Shown here: positions 21,863-31,874 of the stretch, piece by piece | Layout of the letters: each line of letters starts with the position of its first letter | Numbering within the stretch: the first letter of the stretch is position 1 | NCBI GenBank assembly: GCA_023228465.1 | Contig: JALOBC010000012.1 | Span: 28,831-92,830 of the forward strand | Length of the DNA: 64,000 nucleotides | Direction of reading: 5' to 3' | Source of the DNA: Dokdonella sp. | GTDB taxonomy: Bacteria; Pseudomonadota; Gammaproteobacteria; Xanthomonadales; Rhodanobacteraceae | The notes under the pieces: model-generated | The model's database searches: none | What the model was told of the DNA's origin: nothing | The model's input: the letters and a program-made list of their open reading frames with translations, nothing else | Position numbers and translations under genes: made by a program

Positions 21863-23725
21863 TCAGACGGCGCCGAGCAGCTTCTCGCCCTGCTCGCGCG
21901 CGTGCTCCCACAGCGCCGGCCATGCTTCCCAGGCCGATGCGAGCGCCGTGGTCTCTGCGCGCAGGGCAGCAACGCAGCCGGCGGCGTCGATGTCGGCGGC
22001 CCAGTCGCCCAGGCGCGGCGGCGCCTTGGCGACCAGCGCGCGACCGTTCGCTTCGATGATGGCGCGCACGTCCGCCTGCCAGTAGATCGGCGCGTCCCTG
22101 GCGGCATCGTACTGCTGCTGCAGGCGCTCGATGAGATCCGCGCGCGCAAAGGCAAGGTATTCCTGCAACTGCCGCAGGCAGCCTGCGTCACTCGCCGCGC
22201 CGACATCGCGCAGGTGCGCCGCCAGCAGGCCGAGGCGTGGCGCCGGGTCGGCCGCATTGAACTCGGACAGCGCGCGGCGCACGTAATCGGTGACGAAGTA
22301 GTTGAAGCGCGGGGTGTGTGCGGCCAGCGTGACGGTAGAGCGCTTGCGTTGGGCTTCCTGTACGTGGCCGATCGCCAGCGGCAGCTCCAGCATCAGGGCG
22401 CCGGGATGAATGAGCTCGTTGACCCGCGAAAACAGCGCGTCCTCGCCGCGTCCGACCGGATTCGTGCACGGCAGCATGACGGAGTTGTCGAGCATGAATG
22501 GCGTGAACGTGGCCGCCGGCGTGGCGCGCGCCTGCTCATGGCCGTACCAGATGCTGCCGGCCTCGAGATTGCGCAGGTAGCTGTCGCGATCGCGGGTGAA
22601 CTCCGCACGCGAAGCCGACGGCAGCTGGTAGAGCCACACGCCGGATTCCGTGCGCGAGCTGCCATAGGCGCCGTGGTGGGTGGCCAGGATGGGCGCATCA
22701 CCGCGCAGGTGGTCGAGCCGGCTCAGGGCAAGACCGCGCAGTGCGCCGCGTTCGATGGCGTAGTCCGGCGTCGCGGCGAGTTCGCCCAGGCGGTGGCCGG
22801 CGGCCGCGAGGTGAAGTTCGAAGGGATCGCCCTCGGCCTCGACACCGGCGGCCAGGGCGTGCTCGAGATTGCGATAGAACCCGGTATGCGCAGCAGCCGA
22901 GGGATTCGGATCCAGGCCGGCGCGATAGCCCTCGGGGCGTCGCAGGGGCAGCAGATGGTCGTCGTCGAGGAGGGCCAGGCGGGCGCCGGCCGACAGCAGC
23001 AACGCCAGGTTCCAGCCACGCCCGCCACCGAAGCGCTCGGCCGTGCCGGCGCCAATGAGTTGCGGCAGGAGGTCGGCCGTGTGCGGCAGCGCCCGGGCAA
23101 ACGCCGCGACCAGGCGTTCCCGCTCGGCCGTGCCGATGTAGGTGAGCTTGCAGCCGGTCCCGCGCGCGAACTCGCGCAGCAGGTCGCGATGGCGGTTGGC
23201 GGCGGCCGGCGTGCGCGAATCGTCGATCAGCACATAGTGCCGGTTCGCCTGGAACCTGCGCTCGTAATCGGCCAGCGAACCGAGCAGGCGTTCGACCTGG
23301 TTGGGCCGGTCGCAGGCGCGGATGAAGACGGCGCGCAGCGGCACGGGCTGCCGCGGGGTGGCGCTGGCAACGCGCTGGAGGAAATCGCGATCGGACACCA
23401 GCAGGCCACGCGAGACCAGGCCATCGAGTACCCGTGTCACGCCTTCGCGCTGCGCTTCCAGCCCGGGCACGGTGGCCAGCAGGCGGGCCAGGTGCTCATC
23501 GCGGGTGCGAAACTCCCGGCTCTGATCCAGCGCCTGCAGCACCTGGAAGGTCATGACGTGCGTTTCGCCGCTGCGCTTGACCTGGAAGATGCACTCATTG
23601 TTCGACAGCGAGGCGACGAAGCCGTCCTCGGATGCGTACAGCGGCGCATTCGGGTCGATACGCGGCGCGACGGGCTGCACGGCGTGCGTGCCGTAGTCGA
23701 TCTGGTAGTTGAGATCCGTGCTCAT
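21863..23725 (-). CDS. Large glycosyltransferase-like protein with PqqD-like N-terminus, unknown role
   Basis: A 620-residue cytoplasmic protein. Residues about 25-115 (LYASEDGFVASLSNNECIFQ followed by a small helical module ending LDGLVSRGLLVSDRDFLQRV) resemble the PqqD-type winged-helix carriers often fused to modifying enzymes. Residues about 130-260 look like a GT-A sugar-nucleotide fold (RAVFIRACDRPNQVERLLGS, YVLIDDSRTP, RLALLDDDHLLPLRRP with a DDD metal-binding motif). The C-terminal half is helical and unrecognised, including PFMLDNSVMLPCTNPVGRGE DALF. It lies between a methyltransferase and a GT2 enzyme in a wzm-wzt operon, so a role in building or capping the exported glycan is likely. 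Both domain assignments are by pattern only. Confidence 0.7.
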   Translation of the reverse strand: MSTDLNYQIDYGTHAVQPVAPRIDPNAPLYASEDGFVASLSNNECIFQVKRSGETHVMTFQVLQALDQSREFRTRDEHLARLLATVPGLEAQREGVTRVLDGLVSRGLLVSDRDFLQRVASATPRQPVPLRAVFIRACDRPNQVERLLGSLADYERRFQANRHYVLIDDSRTPAAANRHRDLLREFARGTGCKLTYIGTAERERLVAAFARALPHTADLLPQLIGAGTAERFGGGRGWNLALLLSAGARLALLDDDHLLPLRRPEGYRAGLDPNPSAAAHTGFYRNLEHALAAGVEAEGDPFELHLAAAGHRLGELAATPDYAIERGALRGLALSRLDHLRGDAPILATHHGAYGSSRTESGVWLYQLPSASRAEFTRDRDSYLRNLEAGSIWYGHEQARATPAATFTPFMLDNSVMLPCTNPVGRGEDALFSRVNELIHPGALMLELPLAIGHVQEAQRKRSTVTLAAHTPRFNYFVTDYVRRALSEFNAADPAPRLGLLAAHLRDVGAASDAGCLRQLQEYLAFARADLIERLQQQYDAARDAPIYWQADVRAIIEANGRALVAKAPPRLGDWAADIDAAGCVAALRAETTALASAWEAWPALWEHAREQGEKLLGAV

Positions 23726-23728
23726 GCT

Positions 23729-24609
23729 CTAGGGCTTGCGGCGCCACCAGCGCCTGGGTTTGGTTGGGCCTGCCGGGGTTGCCGCATGCAGGCGCTCGAG
23801 TTCGGCTTCGAGTTCGGCGATGCGCGCGCCTGCAGCCATGTTCTTGCGAACCTCGGCATTGTAATGGCTGTAGAGCGATTCTTCGGCATCGCCGAACAGC
23901 GACAGGGCCGGCAGCGCGGGCGGCAGGGGGCGCTTGCCACACACGGCAATGAAATACATCGGCGCATAGGCCAGGCCATCCTGGATGCGCTCGCCGTGCT
24001 GCGCCGCGGTGATCGCGGCGAGTGGACCGCCGGCCTGGTCAAGTGCCCAGACGGCCGACTGGAACAGGAGCTTTTGTCCATACAGGCGCAGATGCGGAAA
24101 ATGCGGCCGCAGCAGCTCGAGCAGCTCCTCGCGGTAGAGTTCCTTGACATGGAACTCGTTGCGGAAGCCGGCCAGTTCGCTGTAGACGTGCTTGTCGGGC
24201 GAGGAGATGATCAGCAGGCCATCGTCCGCGAGGACGCGCGCGAAGCCGGCAACCAGGGCCTCCTGCGCAGCCAGGTGCTCCAGCGTCTCAAAGGACACCA
24301 CGAGGTCGAAACTGGCATCGGAAAAGGGAAGCCGGGCCGCGTCACCCTGCTCGTAGCGCAGGTGCGGTACGCCGGCATAGCGGCTTCGCGCGTGCTCGAC
24401 GGTGGCCGGATCGATGTCCACGCCGGTGACCTCGCTGGCGACCGCAGCCAGCATGGCCGCACCGTAACCTTCGCCGCAGGCGGCATCGAGCACGCGCCTG
24501 CCGGCGGCGAGCGGACGTGCGAAGGCATAGCGATGCCAGTGCTCATACCAGATTTCACGCACGCACTCGGGCGTGAAGCGCTCGCCGGTGAAAGGGAGTT
24601 CCTTCTCGC

Positions 24610-24613
<4 letters not shown>
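23729..24613 (-). CDS. Class I SAM-dependent methyltransferase
   Basis: A 294-residue methyltransferase with the SAM-binding glycine motif VLDAACGEGYGAAML, the acidic strand-2 end VTGVDIDP, and the motif FDLVVSFETLEHL typical of the Methyltransf_11/UbiE-like class. The C-terminal 50 residues form a charged coiled-coil-like helix (ARIAELEAELERLHAATPAG) and a basic tail KPRRWWRRKP. Its ATG overlaps the wzt stop as ATGA and its stop lies three bases before the next start, so it belongs to the polysaccharide operon. In comparable O-antigen exporters a methyltransferase caps the glycan end and the Wzt C-terminal domain recognises the cap. That role is the likely one here, though the target is not shown by sequence. 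Confidence 0.85.
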
Positions 24614-25811
<1,198 letters not shown>

Positions 25812-25815
<4 letters not shown>

Positions 25816-26579
25816 AGGAAGTCCTCGAAATGCGGATCGAGCCGGCGAAACACCCAACGGCCTGCAAGCAGGATCAGTATCGCAATCCCCGCCGCCACGG
25901 CCAGGCGCGTGAAGCTGAAATCACCATAACCAAGTAAGGCCGCATGGAAGGCTTCGGCGTAGAAGGTGAAGGGATTGAGATCCAGCCAGCCCTGGAAGCG
26001 CTCGGGCAGCAGGCCACGGTCATAGAAGACCGGGGCGCCGAACATCAGCAGGGGCAACAACTGCGCGACGATCTGCACGAGGTCGCGCACGAACACCTGC
26101 ACCGCGGCGCAGATCAGGGCCAGGCCAAACGCCAGGGCAAAAAGCGGCACATACAGGAGTACGGCAGGTGCGAGCCCTGCCAGGTGGATCCTGCTGCCAA
26201 GCAGGGCAAGGATCAGCACGATCGCAATGAAGCCGACCAGGTGAATGGCAAAGCTGGTTGCGACACTGGCCAACACCAGCACCTCGCGCGGCAGGGCCAC
26301 CTTGCCGATGAGCGCGGCGTTTTCCTGGATGGCCGTGGTCGAGCGCAGGATCGCCTCGGCAAACGCCGTCCACGGCCACAATGCCGTCATCAGGAAGGGC
26401 ACGTAGCCCGGCGCATCCATGCCCGGGAGGCGCGCCTTGAAGATATGCACGAAGACGAAGCTGTAGACCGCAAGCTGCAACAGTGGCTGGAACAGCGCCC
26501 ACAGGCCACCGGAAAAACTGCCCGCGAAGCGGTTGCGCAGTTCACGCTGGAAGAAGCGCAGTGTCAGGGCGGCTGGCAT
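25812..26579 (-). CDS. wzm: Polysaccharide ABC exporter permease (Wzm-like)
   Basis: The inner-membrane permease of an ABC-2 type glycan exporter, 255 residues with six predicted membrane helices (for example GGLWALFQPLLQLAVYSFVF, LVGFIAIVLILALL and FGLALICAAVQVFVRDLVQI). The signature stretch DLVQIVAQLLPLLMFGAPVF and DLNPFTFYAEAFHAALL is typical of Wzm/TagG-like permeases. It is first in the five-gene operon. A TATGAT -10-like hexamer lies on this strand at 26632-26627 without a clear -35. No other gene is seen in the 298 bases upstream. Confidence 0.92.
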
Positions 26580-26877
26580 GTCTGGATCAAGCGGACGACC
26601 GGGTGTTCATTGTGACGCCCCCAAGCATCATATAGGCACGATCCGCACCCCCCATCCGGCGCGCCGCCTGGCGCCGGCCCCGTTCAGGGCCCCGAAACCC
26701 CGGCCCTGGCAGGCACACTCCGAGATGCGGAAAAGCCTGACCGGCCCTGCGCCGACGCACCATGAGCCGCCGCGGAGCAGTGCACGCACCACACCGCCAG
26801 TGCCTCGGGGAAACGCCAGCGCGGGCCCTGTTCAGTCGAACCGGTCTGAGGTACCACCCTGACCCTCATGGTCAAAC

Positions 26878-27822
26878 CTAATTGGTATTCTGGTCCTCAA
26901 CTGCGGGAACCTGATCGCTGTAGCGCGACCGCAGCGACATCATCAACTCGGCGTTGTCGTCGAGTGGACGATTCCGCACGCCGTCGGTGTAGTTGGCGAT
27001 CTGCTTCTTCACATATTGAGCCTTGGCCTCTGCGACGAGGCGCTCCTGCACTTCGTCGAACGGCACGACTCTTGCGGGCTTGAGATCAACAAGCTTGAGA
27101 ATCTCGAAGCCGGAGCCCGTGTCGATGACAGGGGAAATCTCGCCTGCCTTCGTGAGCTTGCGCGCGGCATTCAGGACGACCTCCGGCAGTTTCGCCCGCT
27201 CTGCATCTGCCTCCAGGCCCTTGTACTCCACGGCACCGGGAGGCTCAGCGAACTTGTCAACAAGTTCCGCGAACTGACCCGGGTCGGCCTTGGCCTGAGC
27301 GAAAACCTTCTGCGCCAGTGACTTCGCGCTGGCCAGATCGCCGTCTCGAACGGGAATTGCCAGGCGATCTACCGAAATACGTACCGGCACCACGTACTTC
27401 TCCTTGTTGGCAATGTACTCTTCGCGCGCCAGTCCGGAGAGATCCGGAATCTTGATGTCCTGGCGAAAGCGCTGCATGCGTGCGTTGGCCAGCGCATGAT
27501 CCTCCGCCTGCGCGACCTGGGCCTGGACAATCGCGTCCTTGCTCAGCCCAAGTTCGCGCGCCTCTGCTGCCAGCTGCCTGTCGAAGAGCAGGTTCAAGAT
27601 CAGCGTCTGAATACGCTGCGGACTGCGAAAGAATCCGGACCGCCGCTCTGCGGGGATGGTTTGAGCAAAAGCATCAATGTCACCCAGCGTAACCGTCACG
27701 CCGCCCTGCGAGGCAACCACATCAGTTGCTCCCGCATGTTGCGAAACATAATCGCTCGCGTGCACGGCAGGCGCGAGCAAGAAGCCGCAGATGAGGATGC
27801 CCAGTGCTCGAATGATATCCAC
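26878..27822 (-). CDS. Periplasmic parvulin-type peptidyl-prolyl isomerase (PpiC/SurA-like)
   Basis: An exported foldase of 314 residues. The signal peptide is MDIIRALGILICGFLLAPAV, cleaved near HAS. A SurA_N-like helical region follows (TLILNLLFDRQLAAEARELG, LSKDAIVQAQVAQ). A rotamase-like domain then spans about residues 145-255, with VPVRISVDRLAIPV, ADPGQFAELVDKFAEPPGAV, KLPEVVLNAARKLTKAGEIS and PVIDTGSGFEILKLVDLKPA. The start is the GTG at 27822, preceded by GGAGG nine bases upstream; longer frames have no ribosome-binding site. The protein probably assists outer-membrane or secreted proteins. Two large secreted proteins of unknown function are encoded just upstream on the same strand and are plausible clients. 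Confidence 0.85.
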   Translation of the reverse strand: MDIIRALGILICGFLLAPAVHASDYVSQHAGATDVVASQGGVTVTLGDIDAFAQTIPAERRSGFFRSPQRIQTLILNLLFDRQLAAEARELGLSKDAIVQAQVAQAEDHALANARMQRFRQDIKIPDLSGLAREEYIANKEKYVVPVRISVDRLAIPVRDGDLASAKSLAQKVFAQAKADPGQFAELVDKFAEPPGAVEYKGLEADAERAKLPEVVLNAARKLTKAGEISPVIDTGSGFEILKLVDLKPARVVPFDEVQERLVAEAKAQYVKKQIANYTDGVRNRPLDDNAELMMSLRSRYSDQVPAVEDQNTN

Positions 27823-28190
27823 TTGTAAAGCCTCCAAAGACGGGCAACTCACGTTGCCACCAAGACTGATCCCACGCGCCCCGCAACAAACTGCAGACGT
27901 CGCACCTCGATTCCAGGTTCGGCGACATCGAGCGTGCATGAACCCAGGCAGTCGCGAAAGCGAACGATCCGCATCGGATGGAGACCCGCCCGTCAGCGTC
28001 GATCCCGCCGAGGCGAGATCGACGTTCCCGAACCCGTCGCTCCTGCATGGCTCGCTTGGGCCGCCACTGGAACAGCAATGCCGGCACGCAAATCGCTCGC
28101 GCGCCAATCTGCTCCTGGCCTACCGATGCTGATGCACAGGCGAATGGAGGTTCACTGCGCACTCGCGCAAGACACACGCATCGAGTGTTC
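27823..28190. other. Intergenic stretch, nothing recognised
   Basis: These 368 bases separate the foldase gene from the secreted protein upstream of it. Overlapping open frames on both strands have no family resemblance or ribosome-binding site. No terminator-like stem with a T run is visible. Confidence 0.5.
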
Positions 28191-29603
28191 CTACTGAGTG
28201 CTGAACCTCGATTGGACCGTTACATTGCATCGATAGATTCCACCACCGGTATCTGTGCACTCGAGGTCGTTGGCGGCGTCTGCCGGATTGTTCATCCGGA
28301 TGTTCAGATAGTAGTCGCCGGGCGGAAGAACGCAATAGTTACCCGTGGCCTGCGGCATTTTCCACAGCATCATGATACCACCCGGACCACGCTTGCTTGT
28401 ACTGCAGTAGCTGCCGACCGTATTGTCGAAGTCGCCGCACGTCTTGCTGATGGCGCTGTCAAGCCGGGGACCCGGATTGTTCGAATAATGGATTATGTCG
28501 CCGATGAGCGTGACGGGCTCGGTTCCAGATACCGTAAAGTGCGCAGCGATGTACTTGTTCTGGTCAAGCCAGGTTATCTTTGGAATCGACAGCGGCACGC
28601 CGGGCCACGTGGTGGTGATGCTGTCACTGCCCTTGTAGCGCCCGAAGATGTTCACCCATTCCTTGAGGTCGGTGTTTCCGGCAGGACTGTTGTACCAATA
28701 AGTTATATTCCCCGCCGTCAGTCTGTTCTGCGGGTTGACGCAATTGTCGACCGGCGCGGCATTTACGGTGAACTGACCCGTTGCCTGTGCGGTTTCACCC
28801 GGCGTCGCTCCGTTGTCGCAGACCAGGGTCAAGGCATAGACCCCTTCAGCCTGCGGGGTCAATGACAGGCCACTGCCGGTACCGGCATTTGGAGCTACCG
28901 ATCCAGTCCAGCCACTCAGCTGGACAGTTTGGCCATCACGCTTTGCCGAACCGGTACAGCTGGCAGCATTGGTCACGGTCCATTTCACTGCGAACGGCGA
29001 TCCCAAGGCAGCGGCCGCTGGTGTCATCGTCAGGGAGCCAGCGCCGAAGACCGGCGCGCCCGCGGGTGCCCCGCTTACGCTTATTTCGCCGCTCTGGGTC
29101 AGGCCTGTCTCGTTGCTGCACAAGATCCCATAGCGGAAGGATGAACCCGTTCCCGAGAAGTTGATGCTTTCAGACTTCTTGTTGGTAATCGTGGGACATC
29201 CGGTTCCGGAACACGCCACGGCGCCCACAGGCCAATTGGAGGTGGCAGCCATGCTGTTGCGGTCTGCGGTGTAGTAGCAGCGCGTAGCCGCTGTTGGATC
29301 GTTGACATACCACTGCAACTGGAACGGGGTCCCGACCTGGGCGTTGGATCCCGCCTGGATCACAGCACTGAAGTCACCGTTCCCTCCGGTTCCGCACCCG
29401 GGGCCCGCCAACACGGTTTCGCCTCCGTGGATCTCCCAATCCGAACTGTTTGCGAGAATCTGGAGACCTCCCGACGAACTCGCGACACATTCGCCCTGCG
29501 CAGTTTGCATGTGAACGACAACCTGGGCATCAGCGCTCAGGGGTGCAGTGAAGAGGAGGATTACGCCCGCAAGGGCAAGCAACGATCTCGTGAGCAGAAA
29601 CAT
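28191..29603 (-). CDS. Large secreted protein of unknown function, Cys-containing
   Basis: A 470-residue secreted protein. The signal peptide MFLLTRSLLALAGVILLFTA is cleaved near SADAQ. The mature protein is Ser/Thr/Gly/Asn-rich with many paired cysteines and no membrane segment. Its middle resembles Ig-like beta domains (VFGAGSLTMTPAAAALGSPF AVKWTV and the like). The C-terminal third has a separate module with WLDQNKYIAAHFTVSGTEPV and CVLPPGDYYLNIRMNNPADA, which looks like a surface or carbohydrate-binding beta-sandwich. I chose ATG 29603 because TGGAA lies upstream and the signal peptide starts there; ATG 29624 lacks such a site. No catalytic motif is seen. Disulfides would depend on periplasmic oxidation before export. 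Confidence 0.8.
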   Translation of the reverse strand: MFLLTRSLLALAGVILLFTAPLSADAQVVVHMQTAQGECVASSSGGLQILANSSDWEIHGGETVLAGPGCGTGGNGDFSAVIQAGSNAQVGTPFQLQWYVNDPTAATRCYYTADRNSMAATSNWPVGAVACSGTGCPTITNKKSESINFSGTGSSFRYGILCSNETGLTQSGEISVSGAPAGAPVFGAGSLTMTPAAAALGSPFAVKWTVTNAASCTGSAKRDGQTVQLSGWTGSVAPNAGTGSGLSLTPQAEGVYALTLVCDNGATPGETAQATGQFTVNAAPVDNCVNPQNRLTAGNITYWYNSPAGNTDLKEWVNIFGRYKGSDSITTTWPGVPLSIPKITWLDQNKYIAAHFTVSGTEPVTLIGDIIHYSNNPGPRLDSAISKTCGDFDNTVGSYCSTSKRGPGGIMMLWKMPQATGNYCVLPPGDYYLNIRMNNPADAANDLECTDTGGGIYRCNVTVQSRFSTQ

Positions 29604-29738
29604 TTGCAAATTCCAGGGGTGCATGCTCGGTAGGAGCAAGTTTACTCAACCATCCAGCGAGATGCAGCAGCGGCAACCACTATGCAGCCAGACTGAACGG
29701 AAAGGGGGTGCCTAGACCAAAGCACCACGATGCGGCAG

Positions 29739-29771
29739 AAAAAAAAGGGAGGAGGAGCACACGCCCCTCCC
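29739..29771 (-). terminator. Rho-independent terminator of the secreted protein gene at 29806
   Basis: On the minus strand, GGGAGG (29771-29766) pairs with CCTCCC (29752-29747) around a 13-base loop, and eight T residues (29746-29739) follow. It lies 35 bases past the stop of the gene at 29806-31284. Confidence 0.8.
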
Positions 29772-29805
29772 CCCATCATTGCCTTACAACGACAACCTAC
29801 TCAGC

Positions 29806-31284
29806 TCAGGAGCAAGCAGCTCCATCTTCGCCCGTGCAGAAGCGGCTTGCACGATGGCGGAAGACGCCGTTGTAGTTCGCCAGCATGCCAGGCGCAGCGT
29901 TCGCATTGATCACATTGAACGCATAGAAGCCCGTCACAGGCAGGCCATGCATGACCTGGTTGTTGGCGTCCGGGTCGAGAGCGTGACCGACACCACCGTC
30001 CAGCGGGCTACCGGAGGTATCCGATACGAGGTCCATCTTCAGCCAGCCGTACGGCGCGAAGGGTCGCAGGTTCGAGACAAGCTTGTCCGAACCGAGCACG
30101 CCCGAAACCACGCCTGCATCCGGATCAGCCGGGTCGAGGAAGCTGATTACGTTGACTTCCCAAGGCAGATAGGTGCCGCAGTCGATTTCACCCGGATTCG
30201 GCGGGGAGAAGCCGCCACAGGCTTCCTCGGTCGGGGAGTCTTCTTCCTGATCGTACATGAACAGACCGATCTGGACATTCGAACCACCGGCAAACGGCTC
30301 GACGAACGGAGGATCGCCCAGGCCGCCCATCAGAGGATCGACGTAGAAGCGCTTGGTCGGGAAGTTGACCACCCAATCGGTGTTCGAACCCAGGGCGGGA
30401 TCGACCTGATACTCGTTGTAAATGGCGTCCGCGGTGAACACGGCGCTGACCGCATCGATACCGTTCGGGTAGTCGAGGTTGATCAGGCTGCCCCGGTCGA
30501 ACACGAATGCCACCGCACCACTGACCGTGCTGATCGCCGAGTTCGCGGTTGCGAGCGACGGATCAAGCGACTGGCCACCCGTGAACTGCACGATGTCGCT
30601 GAAACCATCAATGGCGTCGGCGTTGTACGCGAACAGCGTACCGTCCGGTACGTTGGCAACCATACCGCTGCCGAACAGACCGCCGGTAGGCACGTCAAGA
30701 TCGGCAGCTGCCGGCGATGCCAGGATCGCGCCGTTGCAGGCCGGCGAACCGGACGCACCGTGAATCACGGTCTTGTCGAGCGGCGATCCCGGCACGATGT
30801 CGGCCATCGAGATGATCTCGATGTAACCCTCGCGGGTACGATCGGCGCCGGTACCTGCACCGTCCTTCGGACCGACGGAACCGTCGAACATGCTGGTGCG
30901 GAACTTTTCACCAGCTCCCTTCAGCGCGCCGACCGGCCACGTGCAGGAATTGTCGCGAGTCAGGATCTTGCCGCCGAGCGGGTCGTCACCAACCTGGGTG
31001 ATCGCAGCAGTCCAGACGTCCCACGGCGACAGGAACAGGTTGAAGTCGAGGACTTCGCGGCTGTTCCTACCTTCCAGGATACGAACCTTGACCGCCTTGC
31101 TGACGTCCGCGGTATTGACCACGGAAAGCAGGGTGTCCTGGCTCTTGTTGACCGTGTAGTACGGGTAGATCAGAACCTCGCCGAGACCATCGGGGTTGAG
31201 GTCGACGGCATTGGCCAGGCCGGCGAAGCCAGCGACGCCGGCGATACCGGCGACGAGGGCAGTCGTCAAGCTGTTCTTCTTCAT
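29806..31284 (-). CDS. Secreted surface-type protein of unknown function
   Basis: A 492-residue exported protein with signal peptide MKKNSLTTALVAGIAGVAGF ending near LANA. The mature start VDLNPDGLGEVLIYPYYTVN, then SQDTLLSVVNTADVSKAVKV and LEGRNSREVLDFNLFLSPWD, is a conserved-looking opening that I recognise from uncharacterised gammaproteobacterial secreted proteins. It has several cysteines (NSCTWPVG, GSPACNGA, EEACGGF, IDCGTYLPW, RFCTGEDGAACS) that suggest disulfides, and no membrane segment. Start: AGGAG seven bases before the ATG at 31284. It has its own sigma-70 type promoter, a structured leader of about 100 bases and a strong terminator, which together suggest a highly expressed monocistronic mRNA. 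Function unknown. Confidence 0.85.
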   Translation of the reverse strand: MKKNSLTTALVAGIAGVAGFAGLANAVDLNPDGLGEVLIYPYYTVNKSQDTLLSVVNTADVSKAVKVRILEGRNSREVLDFNLFLSPWDVWTAAITQVGDDPLGGKILTRDNSCTWPVGALKGAGEKFRTSMFDGSVGPKDGAGTGADRTREGYIEIISMADIVPGSPLDKTVIHGASGSPACNGAILASPAAADLDVPTGGLFGSGMVANVPDGTLFAYNADAIDGFSDIVQFTGGQSLDPSLATANSAISTVSGAVAFVFDRGSLINLDYPNGIDAVSAVFTADAIYNEYQVDPALGSNTDWVVNFPTKRFYVDPLMGGLGDPPFVEPFAGGSNVQIGLFMYDQEEDSPTEEACGGFSPPNPGEIDCGTYLPWEVNVISFLDPADPDAGVVSGVLGSDKLVSNLRPFAPYGWLKMDLVSDTSGSPLDGGVGHALDPDANNQVMHGLPVTGFYAFNVINANAAPGMLANYNGVFRHRASRFCTGEDGAACS

Positions 31285-31327
31285 CGCAACACTCCTAAAT
31301 TTGAACCACAGGGCTTTTTGCTTTACC

Positions 31328-31377
31328 CCCGACCCCACATCGCAGGAAGGCCAGCCCGCAGGCTGGGCAGGGTCGGG
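31328..31377 (-). promoter_or_regulatory. Nested hairpin in the 5' leader of the secreted protein gene
   Basis: On the minus strand CCCGACCC (31377-31370) pairs with GGGTCGGG (31335-31328), eight perfect pairs, and encloses a second perfect stem CCAGCC/GGCTGG (31366-31361 and 31356-31351) with a four-base loop. It sits about seven bases after the predicted transcription start and 44 bases before the ATG at 31284. It could stabilise the mRNA 5' end or regulate translation; no known riboswitch is recognised. Confidence 0.55.
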
Positions 31378-31390
31378 CAACAGCGGGGCC

Positions 31391-31419
31391 ATGTTAAGAC
31401 AAAGGAAAGACCCGCGCAA
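31391..31419 (-). promoter_or_regulatory. Sigma-70 type promoter of the secreted protein gene
   Basis: On the minus strand a -35 element TTGCGC (31419-31414) and a -10 element TAACAT (31396-31391) are separated by exactly 17 bases. Transcription would start near 31384, giving a leader of about 100 bases before the ATG at 31284. Confidence 0.65.
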
Positions 31420-31457
31420 TCCCCGCCGTGAAATTGAAAATCTACCTGCAAAATCAT

Positions 31458-31874
31458 TCACTTGGGCAGGAGATACCAGGCGCCATCGACCAGCAGCCAC
31501 GTCTCGGACTGGGTACGGGTGCTGGAAACTCCGCTGCCGCCCTTGGCCGGCATCGGTACCGAGTAGGTCACATCCACCTGCACCTTGCAACGATCGGCGT
31601 CGCATTCCTTGTCGACGAACTTCGCCTCCTTCCACTGGACAGGACGATTGTTCATCGCCGCAGCGTAGGCCTCGCGCGTCTGCGTGGCGCGGGTGCCGGG
31701 GGTGAGGTAGTCGTAGGCCTGCTCGGCCTTGTGCTCGATCAGGTAGTTCCAGCGCTCCACTGCGCGGCGATCGACGTTGTCGGGGCTGGCCTTGTCGGTG
31801 CAGCCGGCCACGCCGAGCAGCAGGGTGACGGCGATGCAGGCGACAAGAGCCCTGGATGCTTCAGTGGTTACCAT
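31458..31874 (-). CDS. Small lipoprotein at the end of the type II secretion operon
   Basis: A 138-residue lipoprotein with lipobox LLGVAGC (Cys25). The mature domain (WNYLIEHKAEQAYDYLTPGT through SETWLLVDGAWYLLPK) resembles NTF2-like or DUF4878-type cone folds, with one Cys pair (KECDADRCKV). The start is ATG 31874, preceded by AGAGGA; it overlaps the gspD stop by 14 bases, so it is translated from the same mRNA. A role as a pilotin or accessory of the lipidated secretin is possible. The fold is not that of the classical helical pilotin, so this is only inference from position. Confidence 0.8.
   Translation of the reverse strand: MVTTEASRALVACIAVTLLLGVAGCTDKASPDNVDRRAVERWNYLIEHKAEQAYDYLTPGTRATQTREAYAAAMNNRPVQWKEAKFVDKECDADRCKVQVDVTYSVPMPAKGGSGVSSTRTQSETWLLVDGAWYLLPK

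Noticed and set aside
31320-31380. Nested hairpin as terminator of the type II secretion operon
   Set aside because: No T run follows it on the minus strand, and it lies downstream of a good promoter, so it belongs to the leader of the next gene.
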